DNA from: Hydrangea macrophylla
Taxonomy: Eukaryota; Streptophyta; Magnoliopsida; Cornales; Hydrangeaceae
Assembly (NCBI GenBank): GCA_033977485.1
Contig: CM066984.1
Span: forward strand, 114,259,251 to 114,323,250
Direction of reading: 5' to 3'
Length of the DNA: 64,000 nt
Position 1 is the stretch's first letter, and every line of letters starts with the position of its first letter. This document shows positions 23,251 to 34,679 of the stretch, piece after piece. The translations under genes were made by a program, and so were the position numbers. The notes below the pieces were generated by a model. That model did not search any database and was not told the DNA's origin. It worked only from the letters and a program-made list of their open reading frames with translations.

Positions 23251-23754
23251 CTAGGTTTAGGAGTTGACCGTCTGTCCGACACTCTTAAGTCGAGAACCTT
23301 AAGGTATTCTTGAGATAGCAACCGATGCTAGGATAGTTTTCTTTCGAGCAGGTAGCATGCATTAACAAAGAGAGTATGACGCTGAAGATAGAATGCACAG
23401 GACCACCATGGACAGGAAGGTCACTTTCCGAGGTCCAGCCCTTGTTGGTGCCACCATTAGGCATAGTGCCCATAAGAAGATAGGAAAATTGATGCAATGT
23501 TTCTCCCGTGTGAGACATGTTCCTGAGATTGCGCATCATAGAGTAGTAACACCGCGCACAATGTCAATAGAGGTGGACGAGATTTCCCACACTATTCATA
23601 ACCTTACGACAGTTGATTAGGAAGAATCGCGAGCCAAGATAGAAAGTTTGAATGATGGAGAGATGGAGATAGATCTAGTTGAGGAAGATATGATAGAGAA
23701 TGGGATATTGCACTTATATGATCCTGATTGGCCAATAAGTCTGGATAACAAACG

Positions 23755-24803
23755 GTGGATATCATGGACCCAACTGGCGTATTTGGAGTATTTCTTCGAA
23801 GGTTAGAACACATCAACAACAACCACAATAATAACAACGAGAATAATCATAACAATAGCAGTGAAGTACCAGTACGCCAGACAGGAGTCAAACTGTTAAA
23901 AGGATTTCGTTCTCTCCAACCAAAAACCTTTAACGGATTAGAGGGAGCATGGCAAGCCGAACAATGGATTCGCCAGATGGATTTGATATTCAAAATGATC
24001 GATTGCAGTGATGACGAGAAAATATGCTTAGCCGTTTTCCAGCTGACATTCGCAGTAGCCGATTGGTGGGAATCAGAGAAACCGACCTTGGAGAAGAAGC
24101 CATCCGAAGAATGACCTAGACAGAATTCAAAGAATTATTCCTAGAGAACTACTTTCCCCAGACTGAGAGGAATAGAAAGGAAAAAGAATTCATTAAACTA
24201 GTCCAAGGAAACCAGACTGTGAGAGAGTACACTGTACAATTCGAACGACTATCCCGATTCGCATATTATATGATCGACACGCCGGAGAAGAAAAATCGGA
24301 AGTACCACCTAGGACTTTCCCTACAACTTCAACGATCAACTTTTGGTCATCTGAACCAACCATTCAAAGCCCTGGTGGGAATGGCAAACGGTTTTGAAGA
24401 AATCATTAACCGAGAACAAGGACGATTCGAGAACCGATCACCCCCACAGAGATTCAACCAAGGACAGAAGCATAGTCCCCATCAGGAATTTCTAAAGAGT
24501 GACAAATTTCTCCGAACAAATCCAAGAAAGAGGCCAGAGAATAATCACCATAAATACAAAGGACATAAGGATGGCGAAAGGAAAGCCGACACAATGGTAG
24601 CATCAGTTCAACGCAAAACACGCCAACGTTGTTTCAACTGCAGAAATCGCGGACATCATTTCATTGAATGCCCAGTACCGAAACAAATCGAAGGATACAG
24701 ATCACAGTATTACAAGTGCGGTGGGACGGACCACATCCGCAAGAATTGTCCAAGACAAAGAATGAGTGACATCCCTCATAAGCAGTCACAACGGAACCAC
24801 TGA
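23755..24803 (+). pseudogene. Scaffold element gag (frameshift and stop)
   Basis: Two plus frames, 23755-24114 and 24219-24803, form a gypsy Gag of usual size. The first carries the capsid start (FNGLEGAWQAEQWIRQM, VADWWE). The second continues with FERLSRFAYYM and two knuckles: CFNCRNRGHHFIEC is intact CCHC, while YYKCGGTDHIRKNC has Tyr in place of the first Cys. A frameshift near 24095 and a TAG in the linking frame (probable TGG to TAG, near 24116) inactivate it. It has an Asn-rich N-terminus and a Lys/Arg-rich tail. Confidence 0.82.
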
Positions 24804-24870
24804 ACAAGCAAACCTTCAACCAGCGAGGGTATAGACGATCGAGCCAATTCCACCATCGTGCTATTTGGAT

Positions 24871-25066
24871 TATAAGGCCGTAAGGCAATGTTGTTACTAT
24901 AAGGCCGTAAGGCGACGATGTTATTATGAGGCCGTAAGGCGATGTTGTTACTATAAGGCCGTAAGGCGACGATGTTATTATGAGTCCATAAGGCGATGTT
25001 GTTACTATAAGGCCGTAAGGTGACGACGTTAAGATGAGGTTGTAAGGCGATGATGTTAAGTATGAA
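24871..25066 (+). repeat. Alternating 30-bp tandem repeat after gag
   Basis: About seven units contain ATAAGGCCGTAAGGCGA or close variants. Two subtypes alternate (TGTTGTTACTATAAGG and TGTTATTATGAGG), giving a period of about 60 bp. It lies where pol would be expected. Confidence 0.88.
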
Positions 25067-25312
25067 ATGAGTATCAGAGTGCGCAGTGAAAGCGTGGTTT
25101 GTATTGTGAAAGTAAGTTCAGAGTAAGTTGTCGCTGTGGGTTTTATAACCCGATGTTATTTAGTTGCATTGGTTATGGGATTTTATATTCCAGAGTTTGG
25201 GTTTGGGTTCATTGAGTAAGTATTTACATGCACGAGCATAATGGAAATGAGAAATTGATTAGTGCAAATTTGTTGTTATGATCACAAGAACCAGACAAAC
25301 ATGTTATGAATT

Positions 25313-25631
25313 ATATTGATCCTGTTATTCGGTTAACGGTAAATGTTTAGTAATTACATCATATGTTAATTGATACCTTTGCTATACCCGTGTGAGCGAC
25401 GTCAATCGATAATGGACTAACCGCATCCTAAGATGCAAAGTAATAACGTGAGATGAGTAGTTAGTGTATGTATATTGGTAGTGAATATGGTTATGAGCGC
25501 CCACTCAGGTTTGTTGCAAAGTTGACGGCATATTACACCTGGACAATCCAATGTCCAGATTTCCTTGCAGGTTAGTCAGAGAACAATTCAGTCTTGAAAG
25601 TAAGGTGCTGAGGAACACTGGAAGTGTAGAG
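25313..25631 (+). repeat. Scaffold element 3' LTR, left part
   Basis: This matches 22659-22975 with few changes and stops at GTGTAGAG. The LTR start is upstream of 25313, but its first base cannot be fixed because the matching end of the 5' LTR is not in the window. Sequence 25067-25312 is therefore either LTR or 3' untranslated region. Confidence 0.85.
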
Positions 25632-25945
25632 GGCACTCATTGATCCCAAATGGAAGCATGCTATGATTGGGGAGATGAAAGCTCTCCACAAAAATGGCAC
25701 TTGGGAATTGGTTGAAATACCTAGAGGGCACAAGACAGTGGGGTGTAAGTGGGTGTTTACAGTCAAGCATAAGGCAGACAGATCTATTGAGAGGTATAAA
25801 GCTCGTTTGGTGGCAAAGGGATATACACAGACTTATGGAGTGGATTATGACGAAACATTTGCTCCAGTTGCTAAAATGAACACTGTAAGAATTCTTTTAT
25901 CCCTTGCTGTAAATTTAGATTGGCCTCTCCACCAGTTCGATGTTG
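25632..25945 (+). pseudogene. Ty1/copia reverse transcriptase fragment
   Basis: This is the N-terminal part of a copia RT. Visible blocks are [38 protein letters not shown] and [19 protein letters not shown], ending at HQFDV. The RT is then replaced without a boundary by a copia gag segment. It differs in sequence from the RT at 28190-28490, so it comes from another copia family. No LTR or target duplication borders it. Confidence 0.85.
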
Positions 25946-26570
25946 TTACATTCTGGCCTCAATGGCTGGTGTGTTACAACACCAATTCCAATCGAACGAT
26001 TCTGCCAGTGACATTATCACATCCCTGAAAAAGATGTTTGGGGAGCATGGCAGGCCTGCCAGACAGGTAGCCATGCAGAAGATAATGAGTGCAAAGATGT
26101 CGGAAGGTACTCCAGTCAAAGAACATGTTTTAAAAATGATTGGTTATTTAAACGAACTGGAGACCTTGGGAGCCAACATCGATGCACAGACCCAAGTTGA
26201 TATGATCCTCAACTCGCTGTCGCCATCATTCGCTCAATTCAAACTTAACTATAATATGAATTAAATGGATTTTTCAATGAGCGAATTAATGAGTTCTTTA
26301 CTGGCAGCAGAAGGGGTGATCAAACCTAGGGGCAGCGTTTTAAACGTTGAGAAAAGCGCTTCTTCTTCCCGATCTACACTGAAAGGTAAGAAAGGAAAGA
26401 AGAAGGCTGGCACTGGTGGTTCAAGTGTTGGACCGGTCCCTAAGATTACAAAATCTAAGGGAAAAGGTAAGGGCAAAGGGAAGGTGGGTGGCCAAGGCAA
26501 AGGAAAGTGTTTCCAATGCGGTGAGAAGGGCCACTAGAAGAGGAACTGTCCAGAATTCTTAGCTACAAGA
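25946..26570 (+). pseudogene. copia gag (5' truncated, two stops)
   Basis: The frame shows the UBN2-type copia Gag segment ([56 protein letters not shown]). A Lys/Gly-rich linker and the knuckle CFQCGEKGH-stop-KRNC follow. Stops lie after NYNMN (about 26262) and inside the knuckle, where a Trp is normal (TGG to TAG, 26536-26538). The first residues before about 25965 read from the upstream RT fragment. Confidence 0.85.
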
Positions 26571-26579
26571 GTTCAAGGT

Positions 26580-28529
26580 ATGATTGAATCACATGTGATT
26601 GAAGTAAGTTTTATTACGGATACTTCAAACACTTGGTGCATTGATTCTGGTGCGACTAACCATATCTGTAATTCGTTGCAGGGGTTCAGATCAACCAGGA
26701 AATGCAGTGATGGGGAGATCGTGCTTAATCTAGGTTCTAGCGCAACCGTATCTGCGGTTGCTATAGGAGTCGTAGTTTTAGAATTTTCAGACAATAAAGT
26801 TTTGATTTTATCAGATGTACTTTACGTCCCTTTAATGAGACGTAATTTAATTTCAGTTTCTAATTTAACGAATAATGGTTATTCCTTTCATTTTGGAACT
26901 AAAGTTGTCATTAAAAGAAGCAGTTCTTTTATATGTTCTGGTGTTAAATCAAATGGTTTGTATGTGATTACTCCTAATATTTCAAAAGATTCTTGTTTGG
27001 AACTTAATAACTCAGTGGTAACTTTACCATCTAAAAGAAAGGAACCTTCCACTAATCCAACAAGGCTTTGGCATATGAGGCTTGGCCATATCAATCTGAA
27101 TAGGATTGGCAGACTAGTCAAAGAAGGGGTCTTAGGCGATTTGGTTCTTGAACCAATGGAAGTCTGCGAGTCTTGTTTGGAGGGTAAGATGACCAAAAGG
27201 CCCTTTCCTGCAAAGGGCAATAGGACCAATGCATTGTTGGAATTAGTTCATACTGATGTGTGTGGACCAATAAATATTAGAGCAAGGGGTGGTTATGAGT
27301 ATTTCATAACATTTACCGATGACCACTCTAGGTATGGATATGTATACCTAATGCAGCACAAGTCTGAAGCCTTTGAAAAGTTCAAAGAGTTTAGGGCTGA
27401 AGTGGAGAAGCAATCGGGCACACATATCAAGGCCATTCGATCTGATCGAGGTGGCGAGTACCTATCTAATGAGTTTATTGATCACCTCGTACAGAATGGG
27501 ATTCTGTCACAGTTGACTGCACCTGGTACGCCTCAGCAGAATGGTGTAGCGGAGAGAAGGAATCGGACTCTTTTAGACATGACTAGGTCGATGATGAGTT
27601 ATTCAGAGTTGCCATTATTCCTTTGGGGTTATGCTTTGGAAATCGCTGCATACATACTAAATCTAGTACCAAGAAAATCTGTTCCCAGGACACCACGAGA
27701 GATGTGGATTGGGCGCAAGCCTTCTTTGCAACATCTCCGGATATGGGGGTGTCCGGCACATGTGCTCAAAGGAAAGATGAGCAAGTTGGATTCTAGATCG
27801 GAAGTATGTTACTTTGTAGGGTATCCAAAGGGTACTTATGGATGGTATTTTTATGATCCAAGAGAACAGAAAGTGTTTGTTAGTACAAATGTTGTTTTCT
27901 TGGAGGATGATTATATCATGAACCATAAACCTAAGGGAAGGATAGATCTTAGAGAGATAGAAGGAGAGCCCTCAGTCCAACCCGCAGTTGATAACGATGA
28001 AAATCAAGAAAATACCACTTCTTCACCCATTTCCGCACCGGTACCTCGTCGTAGTGGGAGGATTATCAGCCAGCCTGATAGATACATGTTCTTAGGAGAA
28101 GTTTTTGAAGCTGTCTCCATAGAATCTGAATCTGATCCTACCACTTACGAAGAGGCAATGGCTGATGTTGATTCAGCTCATTGGATTAAAGCTATGAAGG
28201 CTGAATTGGAATCTATGGATTCCAATCAGGTCTGGGATCTTGTAGAACTTCCAGCCAATATTAAACCCATTGGCTGCAAGTGGGTCTATAAGAGAAAAAG
28301 AGGATCTGATGGAAAGGTTGAGACCTTTAAGGCAAGGCTTGTGGCGAAAGGCTATACTCAGAGGGAGGGCATTGACTATGAGGAAACCTTCTCGCCGGTA
28401 GCCATGCTCAAGTCCATCAGAATACTCTTATCCATTGCTGCATGCCTAGATTATGAAATCTGGCAGATGGACGTCAAGACTGCATTCTTGAGGAGAACAT
28501 CTATATGCAACAACCAGAAGGGTTCATAG
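26580..28529 (+). pseudogene. pol: copia pol: protease, integrase and start of RT
   Basis: This is a 649-residue open frame. The protease has [12 protein letters not shown] (residues about 19-30). The GAG-pre-integrase zinc module is LWHMRLGH through CESCLEGK (about 163-200). The integrase core has the Asp of HTDVCGP, the Asp of IRSDRGGEY and the Glu of [14 protein letters not shown] starts near residue 525 with [13 protein letters not shown] and [14 protein letters not shown]. The frame is lost near 28490, where about 13 bases are missing between TAFL and EENIYM compared with the family, shifting RT into the next frame. The long intact frame suggests the element is younger than its neighbours. 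Confidence 0.9.
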
Positions 28530-29698
28530 CTGGTCGGAAAGGTAACTTGGTATGCAAGTTGCAAAAGTCCATTTATGGGCTTAAGCAGGCATCCAGAAGT
28601 TGGAACATCCGATTTGACCAAGCGGTCAAATCGTTTGGTTTCATACAGAATCTGGATGAGCCTTGTGTATACAAGAAATGTGAAGGGAAAGTAGTGGCTT
28701 TTCTTGTGCTTTACGTTGACGACTTTCTACTCATTGGGAATGATGTAGCGGCGCTGTCAACGGTCAAGGTTTGGCTAGCTAGTACTTTCGATATGAAGGA
28801 TCTAGGAGAGGCGAGCTATATTCTTGGGATAAAGCTCTTTCGGGATCGCAAGCGAAAGATAATGGGATTATCTCAAGCTGGTTATATCGAGAAAGTGCTA
28901 ACTAGGTTTTCAATGGATAATTCGAAGAAAGGTTTGTTACCTTTCAGGCATGGTTTAGCGTTTTCCAAGGACCAGTGTCCAAAGACACAAGAGGAGAGGA
29001 ATCGCATGGCAGGAATTCCCTATGCCTCGGCAGTGGGAAGTCTCATGTATGCGATGTTATGCACTAGACCAGATATCTGCTTTGCCGTTGGCATGGTTAG
29101 CAGGTATCAATCGAATCCTGGTCCAGAGCACTGGACAGCCGTTAAGCACATTCTTAAGTACTTGAGAACAACTAAAGATTACATGCTTATGTACGGCGGT
29201 AGTGAGTTAATTCCAGTCGGATACACTGACTCAGACTTTATGTTAGATAAAGATTCGAGAAAGTCGACATCCGGACATCTCTTTACCTTGGGAGGTGGTG
29301 CTGTTAGTTGGAGGAGCATTAAGCAGAAATGCATTACAGACTCAACTACAGAAGCTGAGTATGTGGCTGCTTGTGAAGCTGCAAAGGAAGCTGTTTGACT
29401 CAAGAAGTTCCTTATGGAACTCGAGGTGGTACCAGCGTCGTTGTCACCTATTACGCTATACTGCGATAATAGTGGGGCAGTGGCTCAGTCCAAGGAGCCA
29501 AGGAACCACGGGAAGGGAAAGCACGTAGAGCGGAAATATCACCTAATCCGAGATATAGTTCAACGTGGAGATGTGACTGTCACCAAGATTGCCACCGCTG
29601 ACAATCTTGCTGATCCGTTTACAAAGGCCTTACCACAGAAGATCTTTGATCGTCATCTAGATAGTCTAGGTCTCAGATGTAATCCTATATGGCTATGA
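28505..29698 (+). pseudogene. pol: copia pol: RT palm and RNase H (one stop)
   Basis: This continues RT in the +1 frame. Visible blocks are KSIYGLKQASRSWN, the catalytic YVDDFLLIGND, YILGIKLFRDR and the PYASAVGSLMYAM-CTRPDICFAV block. RNase H follows with YTDSDFMLD, STTEAEYVAACEAAKEAV and a TGA where Trp is usual (29396-29398). It then resumes at LKKFLMELEV and ends LADPFTKALPQ...GLR. The frame ends 16 bases before the LTR. Confidence 0.9.
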
Positions 29699-29700
29699 GT

Positions 29701-29713
29701 GCAAGTGGGAGTT
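29701..29713 (+). other. copia polypurine tract
   Basis: GCAAGTGGGAGTT directly precedes the LTR start TGTTGGG. It is the usual copia tract form. Confidence 0.82.
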
Positions 29714-30722
29714 TGTTGGGTTTATGCCCTCAAACCATTACTTTATGTATGAGACATTAGCATTATAATATATGGATATCAGCTTTACATTTCATTGTGT
29801 ATGTTTCTTTCATGAGATGATTGTTTTGTCCTTAAGTATCATAGTAAGCAATTCGTGTGTGTATGAGATACACACAAGTGAGATACGAATTACTATTCTT
29901 TGATACTTAGAATATGTCACAGTGGATGATGAGACTGGATACCTCATCAGGTCTACACTGTAGCATAATTAACTACCATTGGATGGAGTGATTAATCTTA
30001 ATCACTAGAGTGTAGCTCTTAGTTGATATGCTAGTGCTTATAGTGCATTGACGGACCTGAGCTTTCCTATTGACGCTTAAGGCTGTCAACAGTCAATAGG
30101 AACTCATAACTTGTATAAGGTACGTGTTCTCAATCTTGAGATGATTATGAACACAGACTATGGATATGGCTGCTTTGACTTACCAATCAGTGAGGTCTAT
30201 AGAAGATCAACACCTGGGTATCTTGGGTATGTCATGTCCATAGGGTTGTGAACATATATTGTCAAGATAGAATCTACCCTCTGATTCAGAGTAAGCATTC
30301 CCTTGAGAATGTCACCAAGTTGATTACTGAGTACTGCAGTCTTGTTGATAAGAGTTATCAACATGTTTGGTAATCATGAGTAGTGAATGAGACTCAAGGA
30401 ATACAAGAAGTAATCATGATTCAAGTTGACAGTAACAGTTATCCGACTACCTGAATATGATTACGAATGCTGACGGTAGAGGGACATTAGTACACCATAC
30501 AAGTCTAGTTATCGCTTCGGATATGTTCTTTTGCGTTGGAGTTCAGTTATCGTTTTATAGTGGAATAAACGTTAACTGACCAGTTAGTTAGTTTGCTGAT
30601 CAAAGAGTTTGGTCATGGTAATTAACAAACTGGTCTGAGCCAACAATAAAGAGCCTAAGAGGTCCCACTCTTAGCTCCGCTAGGATGCTTGGAAAGACAC
30701 TTGAGGAAGCTGTTAAGACAAG

Positions 30723-30813
30723 TTCGATCGATTGAAGTATGTTCGATCGATTGAAGTCAGCAGGTTCGATCGATCGAAGGTTCGATCGATCGAAGTCACT
30801 TCGATCGATCGAA
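30723..30813. repeat. TTCGATCGATCGAA palindrome cluster in copia LTR
   Basis: There are three perfect 14-bp palindromes at 30765-30778, 30781-30794 and 30800-30813. Two one-mismatch copies (TTCGATCGATTGAA) lie at 30723 and 30742. The last one ends 21 bases before the TATA box. Confidence 0.9.
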
Positions 30814-30834
30814 GTCTAGGTCGGTTCTGGAAAT

Positions 30835-30844
30835 CTATAAATAG
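30835..30844 (+). promoter_or_regulatory. TATA box of the copia LTR
   Basis: CTATAAATAG is followed by GC-containing leader sequence, a near-consensus plant TATA box in the right part of the LTR. The palindrome cluster lies immediately upstream. Confidence 0.75.
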
Positions 30845-31190
30845 GGCAGCTGCGTTCTGGAAGTAAGTGATCGTCGTTTTTATACGCAGAAGCTGCAGAA
30901 ACTATCATAGTCTTCCCAAAACCTTCCTATCCTCTCTATTAGGGTTCCCACCAACCCTAGTCTTTCCGGCAGGCATCCGCAGGAGTCATAAGGGTGAAGA
31001 TCATCTAGTGGAGGCTGCTGGAAGTTAAAGTTTCAGAATTGGGTTCAAGACACTAAGGTATAATTCTTGCACCCCTTGTACGCATCTATGGAATTGACGA
31101 GTAGTAGATCCTGGAATACCAAAAGTTATATAACTTAACCTATTTCCGCTGCGCGTTTAAACTCTAACTTTAAACCACTTTTCCTTCACA

Positions 31191-32480
31191 ATGATCTTAC
31201 TTGTATCAGTCATACAACGTCTCAACATAGACACGTGAAACACGTTGTGCACATGTTCCAACTCTGATGACAAGGCCAATCGGTAAGCTACTGGACCTAC
31301 CCTCTCTAGGATCTCAAAAGGTCCTATGAATCTCGGATTGAGCTTTCCCCTCTTTCCAAATCGTACAATGCCTTTCGAAGGCGATACTCGCAAGTATACA
31401 AAATCTCCAACTTCAAAATTCATCGGTCGTAGTTTAGAGTCCGTAAGGCTCTTATAACGGCTCTGAGCTACATTAAGTCACTCCTGAATCAACTTCACCT
31501 TCTCAGTAGTCACCTGTATTAACTCAGGTCCTAACAACTTTCTTTCTCCAACCTCAGTCCAACAAGCCGGTGATCGACATTTACGCCCATACAAAGCTTC
31601 ATATGGTGCCATACCAATACTTGACTGAAATCCGTTGTTATAAGAAAATTCAATTAACGGCAAGTGGTGCTCCCAATCATTCCCAAAGTCTAACACACAC
31701 AATCTCAACATATCTTCCAAGATCTGAATTGTACGCTCCGACTGTCCATCGGTCTGAGGATGAAATGCAGTACTAAAACTCAATTTCGTACCCATAGCCG
31801 TTTGTAGGCTTCCCCAAAACCTTAACGTAAAACTACTATCACGATCTGATATGATCACAGCTGGGACTCCATGTAGTCTTACAATCTCTTTCACATATAA
31901 TTCTGCTAACTTGGACGATTTAGTCGTCTTGATCGGTAAAAAATGAGCTGACTTGGTTAGTCGGTCAACTATAACCCAAATCTTATCATTCTTATTGATT
32001 GATCGTGGAAATCCTGAAACAAAGTCCATCGTGATCTCGTCCCACTTCCATTCCAAAACTGGCAATGGTTGTAGTAACCCCGCGGGTACTTGTCTCTTTG
32101 CTTTGACCTGTTGACATGTCGAACATTCGGATACAAACTTAGCGATTTCACGCTTCATACCCTTCCACTAAAAGTTTTCCCTCAGGTTTCTGTACATCTT
32201 ATTACCTCCCGGGTGCACTGAATATTTCGTACTATGAGCTTCCTCTAGAATCCTCTCTTTCAAGTCTTTCACATTCGGTACACATAATCGATCTTCCAGT
32301 TTCAACGTTCCTCGTTCTAATACAAAACCAGGTCGTTTCCCCAAAGGTATCTCGTCCCTCATTTTGCACAAATAGACATCGTTAAATTGTTCCTTCTTGA
32401 TCTCATCGATAATATCTGGGTGTGCAATGATCGCCATCATTAAACCACCACTAGTCTCTGGAATTACATCCAACTCTAAT
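31191..32480 (-). pseudogene. gypsy-2 integrase (3' truncated, stops)
   Basis: The minus frames 32168-32473, 31478-32158 and 31191-31423 form the integrase. Zinc module: HSTKYSVH and CSTCQQVK. Catalytic core: Asp in ITMDFVSGF, Asp in ISDRDSSF and Glu in TDGQSERT. The C-terminal [16 protein letters not shown] segment follows. A TAG separates the first two frames at 32168, where Trp is expected, and another stop lies near 31475. Sequence identity to the family ends after TSKII, where the copia LTR begins. Confidence 0.88.
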
Positions 32481-33954
32481 CATTCTATCTCCTTTACCAA
32501 TTATTTTTGTTGTGTTAGCTCGTCGGCTAAATTTCTCGGTGTCTTCCGGCTTAATGCATCAGCTGCTACATTTGCCTTTCCCGGATGGTACTCAGTCGAA
32601 AGATCGTAATCCTTCATTAACTCCAACCATCTTCGCTGTCTCGTGTTCAAGTCCCGCTGGGTGAAAATATACTTCAAACTCTTGTGGTCCGTGAATATCT
32701 CACACTTTTCCCTGTACAGGTAGTGTCTCTAAATTTTCAGAGCATGAATTACCGCGGCTAATTCCAGATCGTGAGTCAGATAGTTAACCTCATGTGTCTT
32801 TAACTGTCTAGAAGCATATGCAATTACTTTACCCCCTTGCATAAGCACACATCCCAACCCTTTGTGTGAAGCATCACTATAGATCACAAATTCTTCGGTT
32901 CCAGATGGTATTGTCAATATCGATGCTCTCATCAACCGTGACTTCAACTCTTGGAAACTGTCTTCACATTCCTGACTCCATTCAAAACTAACACCTTTTC
33001 TCATTAATTTTGTCATCGGCAATGAAATCTTTGAGAAATGTTCAATAAAACGGCGGTAGTATCCCGCTCATCCCAAGAAACTTCGAATTTCAGATACAGA
33101 TGTCGGTCTTTGCCAATTAGATACAGCTTCTACTTTGTGAGGATCAACCGAAACCCCATTCTTGTCAATCACGTGTCCAAGAAAAGTAATACTAGATAAC
33201 CAAAATTCATATTTCTTGAATTTACCAAATAGTCGTTTCTCTCGCAATCTCTGAAGTATCAACTCAAGTGATTTTTGTGTTCTATCTTACTCGGTGAATA
33301 GATAAGAATATCGTCGATGAATGCAATCACAAAGTCATCCAAAAAATCCTTGAATACTCGATTCATAAGATCCATGAACGCAGCTGGTGCATTGGTAACT
33401 CCAAATGGCATAACTAAGAACTCATAGTGTCCATAACGCGTTCTGAAAGCTATTTTCTCAACATCCTCGGCCTTTACTTTCAACTGATGATAGCCCGATC
33501 TCAAGTCGATCTTCGAAAATACTTGTGCCCCACGAAGTTGATCAAATAAGTCATCGATTCTGGGTAATGGGTATTTATTCTTAATCGTTAACTTGTTCAG
33601 TTCCCGGTAATCAACATACATACGCATTGAGCCATCTTTCTTCTTCACAAACAACACTAGAGCTCCCCACAGCGATACACTTGGTCGGATGAAACCTTTA
33701 TCAAGTAACTCTTGTAGTTGAACTTTCAGTTCCTTCAATTCTAAGGGCGCCATCCTGTATGGTGCTTTGGATACCGGTCTTGAGTCTGGCTTTACTTCAA
33801 TGGTGAATTCAATTTCCCTCTCAATCAGGACATCTGGTAAGTCATCGGGGAATACGTCCGGGTACTCTCGCACTATTAGAATATCCTCTACTATTGACTC
33901 GGTCGCCGAGTCATCAGTCACTGAACATAGGAATCCTTGGCATCCCTTTTTCAA
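32480..33954 (-). pseudogene. gypsy-2 reverse transcriptase and RNase H (several stops)
   Basis: The minus frame 33259-33954 has [37 protein letters not shown] and [10 protein letters not shown] (catalytic pair). The frame 33068-33262 continues with ITFLGHVIDKNGV and IRSFLG. The frame 32729-33022 has [14 protein letters not shown] of RNase H. Stops or frameshifts at about 33262, 33065 and 32728 (a Trp codon turned to TAG in ALKI-stop-RHYLY) inactivate it. Confidence 0.88.
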
Positions 33955-34041
33955 TAACTTTCCCGCTCGGATAGCTGAAATTAAGTACGGCAGCAGTGTA
34001 ACCCCACTCCCTTGGAAACAAAAGTTCCCATGTACCGGTGA

Positions 34042-34674
34042 TCAAAAATTAACTTCTTTCCGTTCACAATCTTTCGTAGCTTGGTTAAGGGCTAACCAAT
34101 CCATTCCTAGTATCACGTCAAAATGGTTCACCACAATCGGTATAAGGTCTACGGTCATTAACTTCTCGCCTAATTTGATCTCACAATTCTTATATACAGT
34201 AGACGTCATTATCGATTTACTAAGTGGCACAGCAATAGACAATTCATATCCTAACGGTGCCGATTCAACATTCAAATGTTCAACAAAAGCATGCGATACA
34301 AATGAATGCGTAGATCCCGAGTCAACAAGTATGCGTGCTAAGTGTGAACATACAAGCACCATACCAGAGACTACTGTCTCTGAAGCAGTCATATCTCCTG
34401 GGTTCATCTGATATGCTCTTCCTTGCCGTTGTTCAGTCCTTTGTCCCCTGTCATTGGATTGTCTAGTCTTCGACCCACTGGAAGCCATAGAACTAGCTCC
34501 TTGTTGAGAATACCTCCTCGGGCAATCCTTGGCTTGGTGCCCAAACACTCCACAATCATAACACTTGCCCCTCATGTCGGGTGTTGAATTTATACTACCC
34601 CCACCTTGGTTCCTGTTCTGGGGTTTGGTCATGAAACATCGGCCTGAGCATGGTCGATTGCAAAGTGAACACAA
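34042..34674 (-). pseudogene. gypsy-2 Gag knuckle and protease segment
   Basis: The frame carries the knuckle CYDCGVFGHQAKDC, then the retropepsin active site LVDSGSTHSFVSH (DSG codons at 34315-34323) and ends with VILGMDWLALNQ. The protease fold is complete here, unlike in gypsy-1. It is joined upstream to gag by a frameshift near 34700. Confidence 0.85.
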
Positions 34675-34679
34675 CGGTA

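Larger units (their letters stand above)
25946..31190 (+). mobile_element. 5'-truncated Ty1/copia element
   Basis: This is gag to 3' LTR of a copia element on the plus strand, lacking the 5' LTR, leader and gag start. Order: gag (25946-26570), protease and integrase (26580-28100), RT and RNase H (28140-29698), purine tract, LTR (29714 to about 31190). Protein order with integrase before RT identifies Ty1/copia. The lineage is probably Tork-like but this is not certain. It abuts the broken 3' end of gypsy-2. Confidence 0.88.
29714..31190 (+). repeat. copia 3' LTR
   Basis: This starts at TGTTGGGTTTATGCCC after the purine tract. The right end is inferred from the TTCCTTCA(CA) just before gypsy-2 coding sequence starts at about 31191, since the partner LTR is missing. 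It contains a palindrome cluster (30723-30813), a TATA box (30835) and a typical copia end with CCGCTGCG. Confidence 0.78.

Noticed and set aside
26261..26500. Pro/Phe-rich minus-strand ORF
   Set aside because: Antisense of the Lys/Gly-rich copia Gag linker.
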